Of a stretch of DNA of 7,196 nucleotides, positions 5,294-7,196 are shown in pieces. Source of the stretch: an uncultured Lachnospiraceae bacterium (GTDB lineage: Bacteria; Bacillota; Clostridia; Lachnospirales; Lachnospiraceae); the NCBI GenBank assembly GCA_949283905.1, contig CASDUB010000241.1, positions 1 through 7,196 of the forward strand, read 5' to 3'. The stretch's first letter is position 1, and each line of letters starts with the position of its first letter. The position numbers were made by a program, and so were the translations under genes. Below the pieces are notes generated by a model, which worked only from the letters and a program-made list of their open reading frames with translations, searched no databases and was not told the origin of the DNA.

Positions 5294-7196
5294 TTGAAAA
5301 GAAGAGTTGATGAACTTTTAAAAGAGACGATGGATCTTCATCCGCCGAAATTGCTCTCTTCTTTAAAGGAACTGAACATCATTATTCAGAAGGGACAGCA
5401 GTATCAGAGCACGTTCAGAGTAGGAACGGCAGGCGGACAGAAGCTGCGCGGAAGCGTTTATTCCGATAATCACAGAATAGTTTTTGCGGAAGATGAATTC
5501 AGCGGGAGCGCATGTTCTATTCTTTACGGTATCGACACGAACGGTCTCGATGAAAATGAGGAGATCACAGGAAATATTTTTCTGATAACGGATATCGGCG
5601 AACTTACGATCCCTGTTTACGTGATCATAGAAGATAATCTTCCTGATGAATACGGAGAAATACAGAATCTTGACGACTTCGCGAAATTGGCGTGTAAAAA
5701 TTTCCGCGAAGCTTTTCTGATGTATACAAATGAAAATTTTCTGAGGATTTTAAGAGGCGATGACTCGAAATATATACCTCTTTACAGAGGATTGTCTCAA
5801 AATCCCGTTACATATCAGCACCTTGAGGAATTCCTCATTGCGGCCGGTAAAAAAGATCCGGTTCATCTTTCGGTAGATAAGCCGGATAAAATATCATATG
5901 TATTAAACAATTCCATTAAAGATACCCTTTATATCACCAAAAGCACGTGGGGATATACTTATGTTGAAGTGCAGTCTACGGCCGGTTTCATAGAGATCGA
6001 CAAAAAAGCCGTAACGTCCGACAATTTTGTCGGAAGATCCTACGGCCTTGAATTTGTTCTCAACAGAGAAAAACTGAAGGGCAGAAAATGCAAGGGCAAG
6101 ATCATCATTACTACTGTCCATGAAAAGATCGAGATAGAAATAGAGGCTTCGCCGTTTGCGGAGATGGAGCTGGTTTCTTCAAAATTCCGCAAGATCAGGA
6201 TGCTCAAACTGATACAGGGATTTCTGAATCTTGAACTCAAAAAGGTGGATTACAGGACATGGTATGATTCTTCGATACAGTGGATCAATGAAATAAAAGA
6301 AGAAAAAGAAAGTTTCTTCACTTTGTTCGCTGAAGTTTATCTTGCCGAGTGCGCGGAACAGAAATCGAAGATGATAGAGCTTTTATGGCCTGTAAAAACA
6401 GGCGATATCGTGCTTGAAAAACCGTGGCAGAAGGCGGCTTATCTTTATCTCGCAAAACAGGCGGGAATCCTGCCTGAAGAAGAGCAGAAGATTGCTCCGC
6501 AGCTTTACGCCCTTTATCAGCAGGCGCCGGAAGATTATCTGATCCTTGAACTTTATTTAAAAGAACTGGAATCGCATGGATATAACTCGCCATGGGGCCT
6601 TTCGGAACTTGAAAAAGTATATGACAGGGGATGCAGAAGCCCGTTTTTGTATTTCAGGGCGTGGTCCCTTATAAATAAACAGGAATCTCTCCTGCGCAAA
6701 CTTTCTCCGTTTTTGATCAGAGTTCTTCTTTTCGCTCAAAAAGAAGGAGTTATAACGGAGGGAATTCTTTTGAGAACGGCGTTCTTAAGCGCGAACGTTA
6801 AAAAGTTTTATCCTACTCTTTATAAGATACTGTGTGAAGGATACGAGAAATACGGAAAAAAAGAGATCCTTGAAGCTATATGCAGGCATATTATGAACGA
6901 CGATCCTGTTTTGCCGGCTTATTATAAATGGTACGAAAAGGCAGTAGAAGAAGATATCAGACTTACAAGGCTCTACGAGTATTATATCGAAACAAGGCCG
7001 GAAGATCTGAATACGCCGATACCGATGGCTGTTAAACTGTATTTTTCATATAATACTTCGATTGGAGAAAGAAAGAGAGCTTATCTTTATTCAAGAATAA
7101 TACAGGAAAAAGAATCCGATCCGATATCATTTGAGAATTATGAAAAAATAGCGAGGGATTTTGCCGCTGCCGGACTTAAGAGGGGACGTATAAACG
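5294..7196 (+). CDS. Large DUF5717-type protein of unknown function (3' end outside window)
   Basis: An open frame runs from TTG 5294 to the right edge: 634 codons with no stop. The start KRRVDELLKETMDLHPPKLL follows the trmL stop by 1 bp. Residues about 25-115 are beta-rich (QYQSTFRVGTAGGQKLRGSVYS, then GNIFLITDIGELTIPVYV). A helical stretch follows at 130-155 (ACKNFREAFLMYTNENFLRIL). A second beta-rich domain covers about 199-291, ending in alternating EIEIEIEA. From about 298 to the edge it is almost wholly helical, with repeated aromatic/leucine pairs that suggest TPR-like or other superhelical repeats. The last codons read LKRGRIN, a junction I associate with DUF5717 proteins of Clostridia, which usually exceed 1000 residues. 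There is no signal peptide or membrane segment in the visible part, so it is probably cytoplasmic. I see no catalytic motif. Repeat architecture suggests a scaffold or binding role, but this is inference. The family call rests on remembered resemblance and should be treated as probable. Confidence 0.75.
   Translation, partial: MKRRVDELLKETMDLHPPKLLSSLKELNIIIQKGQQYQSTFRVGTAGGQKLRGSVYSDNHRIVFAEDEFSGSACSILYGIDTNGLDENEEITGNIFLITDIGELTIPVYVIIEDNLPDEYGEIQNLDDFAKLACKNFREAFLMYTNENFLRILRGDDSKYIPLYRGLSQNPVTYQHLEEFLIAAGKKDPVHLSVDKPDKISYVLNNSIKDTLYITKSTWGYTYVEVQSTAGFIEIDKKAVTSDNFVGRSYGLEFVLNREKLKGRKCKGKIIITTVHEKIEIEIEASPFAEMELVSSKFRKIRMLKLIQGFLNLELKKVDYRTWYDSSIQWINEIKEEKESFFTLFAEVYLAECAEQKSKMIELLWPVKTGDIVLEKPWQKAAYLYLAKQAGILPEEEQKIAPQLYALYQQAPEDYLILELYLKELESHGYNSPWGLSELEKVYDRGCRSPFLYFRAWSLINKQESLLRKLSPFLIRVLLFAQKEGVITEGILLRTAFLSANVKKFYPTLYKILCEGYEKYGKKEILEAICRHIMNDDPVLPAYYKWYEKAVEEDIRLTRLYEYYIETRPEDLNTPIPMAVKLYFSYNTSIGERKRAYLYSRIIQEKESDPISFENYEKIARDFAAAGLKRGRIN

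Noticed and set aside
6017..6034. Inverted repeat TCCGACAA/TTGTCGGA in the DUF5717-type gene.
   Set aside because: 8-bp arms in coding sequence with a two-base centre and no U-tract on either side; no functional context.
5903..6739. Several reverse-strand open frames of 60-91 codons between 5903 and 6739.
   Set aside because: They are antisense to the continuous + strand frame from 5294, show no ribosome sites or recognisable motifs, and have the low-complexity composition of shadow frames.

Overview
The window looks like chromosomal DNA from a low-to-moderate GC Gram-positive anaerobe of class Clostridia, most like Lachnospiraceae or a close relative. The grounds are strong purine-rich ribosome binding sites (GGAGG/GGGGAG types), use of TTG and GTG starts, a VanW-domain exported protein, a DUF4143-type ATPase end and a DUF5717-type protein. 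All genes are on the + strand. The taxon is inferred from gene content and style; no rRNA or other marker gene is present.

Layout. (1) Positions 1-419 hold the 3' end of an AAA-type ATPase with a C-terminal DUF4143 domain; its 5' part lies outside the window. (2) Positions 420-708 are non-coding. They hold a perfect 33-nt palindrome at 492-524 (probable two-way terminator) and a plausible promoter for the next gene. (3) Positions 709-1557 encode a membrane-anchored glycerophosphodiester phosphodiesterase. (4) Positions 1558-1711 hold a second copy of the palindrome core, a good sigma-A-like promoter, and a terminator-like hairpin with a U-tract that starts almost at the predicted transcription start. 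(5) From 1712 to the right edge runs a compact five-gene cluster: nth (endonuclease III), a secreted VanW-domain protein, a PurM/HypE-like AIR-synthase-related protein, trmL (tRNA 2'-O-methyltransferase) and the first 634 codons of a large DUF5717-type protein. Junctions are tight (23-bp overlap, then gaps of 13, 15 and 1 bp), so one operon is likely.

How the genes fit together. The cluster mixes DNA base-excision repair, tRNA anticodon modification, a cell-envelope protein, an ATP-grasping PurM-fold enzyme of unknown substrate and a large protein of unknown role. It does not form an obvious single pathway. It reads as a housekeeping operon, and the two poorly understood members (3799-4770 and 5294 onward) are the real unknowns. 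I found no mobile element, CRISPR array, tRNA or rRNA, and no clearly new defence or biosynthetic system. The points most worth a second look are the promoter/hairpin leader before nth, the repeated palindromes, a perfect 22-bp palindrome inside nth, the orphan HypE-like protein and the DUF5717 protein.
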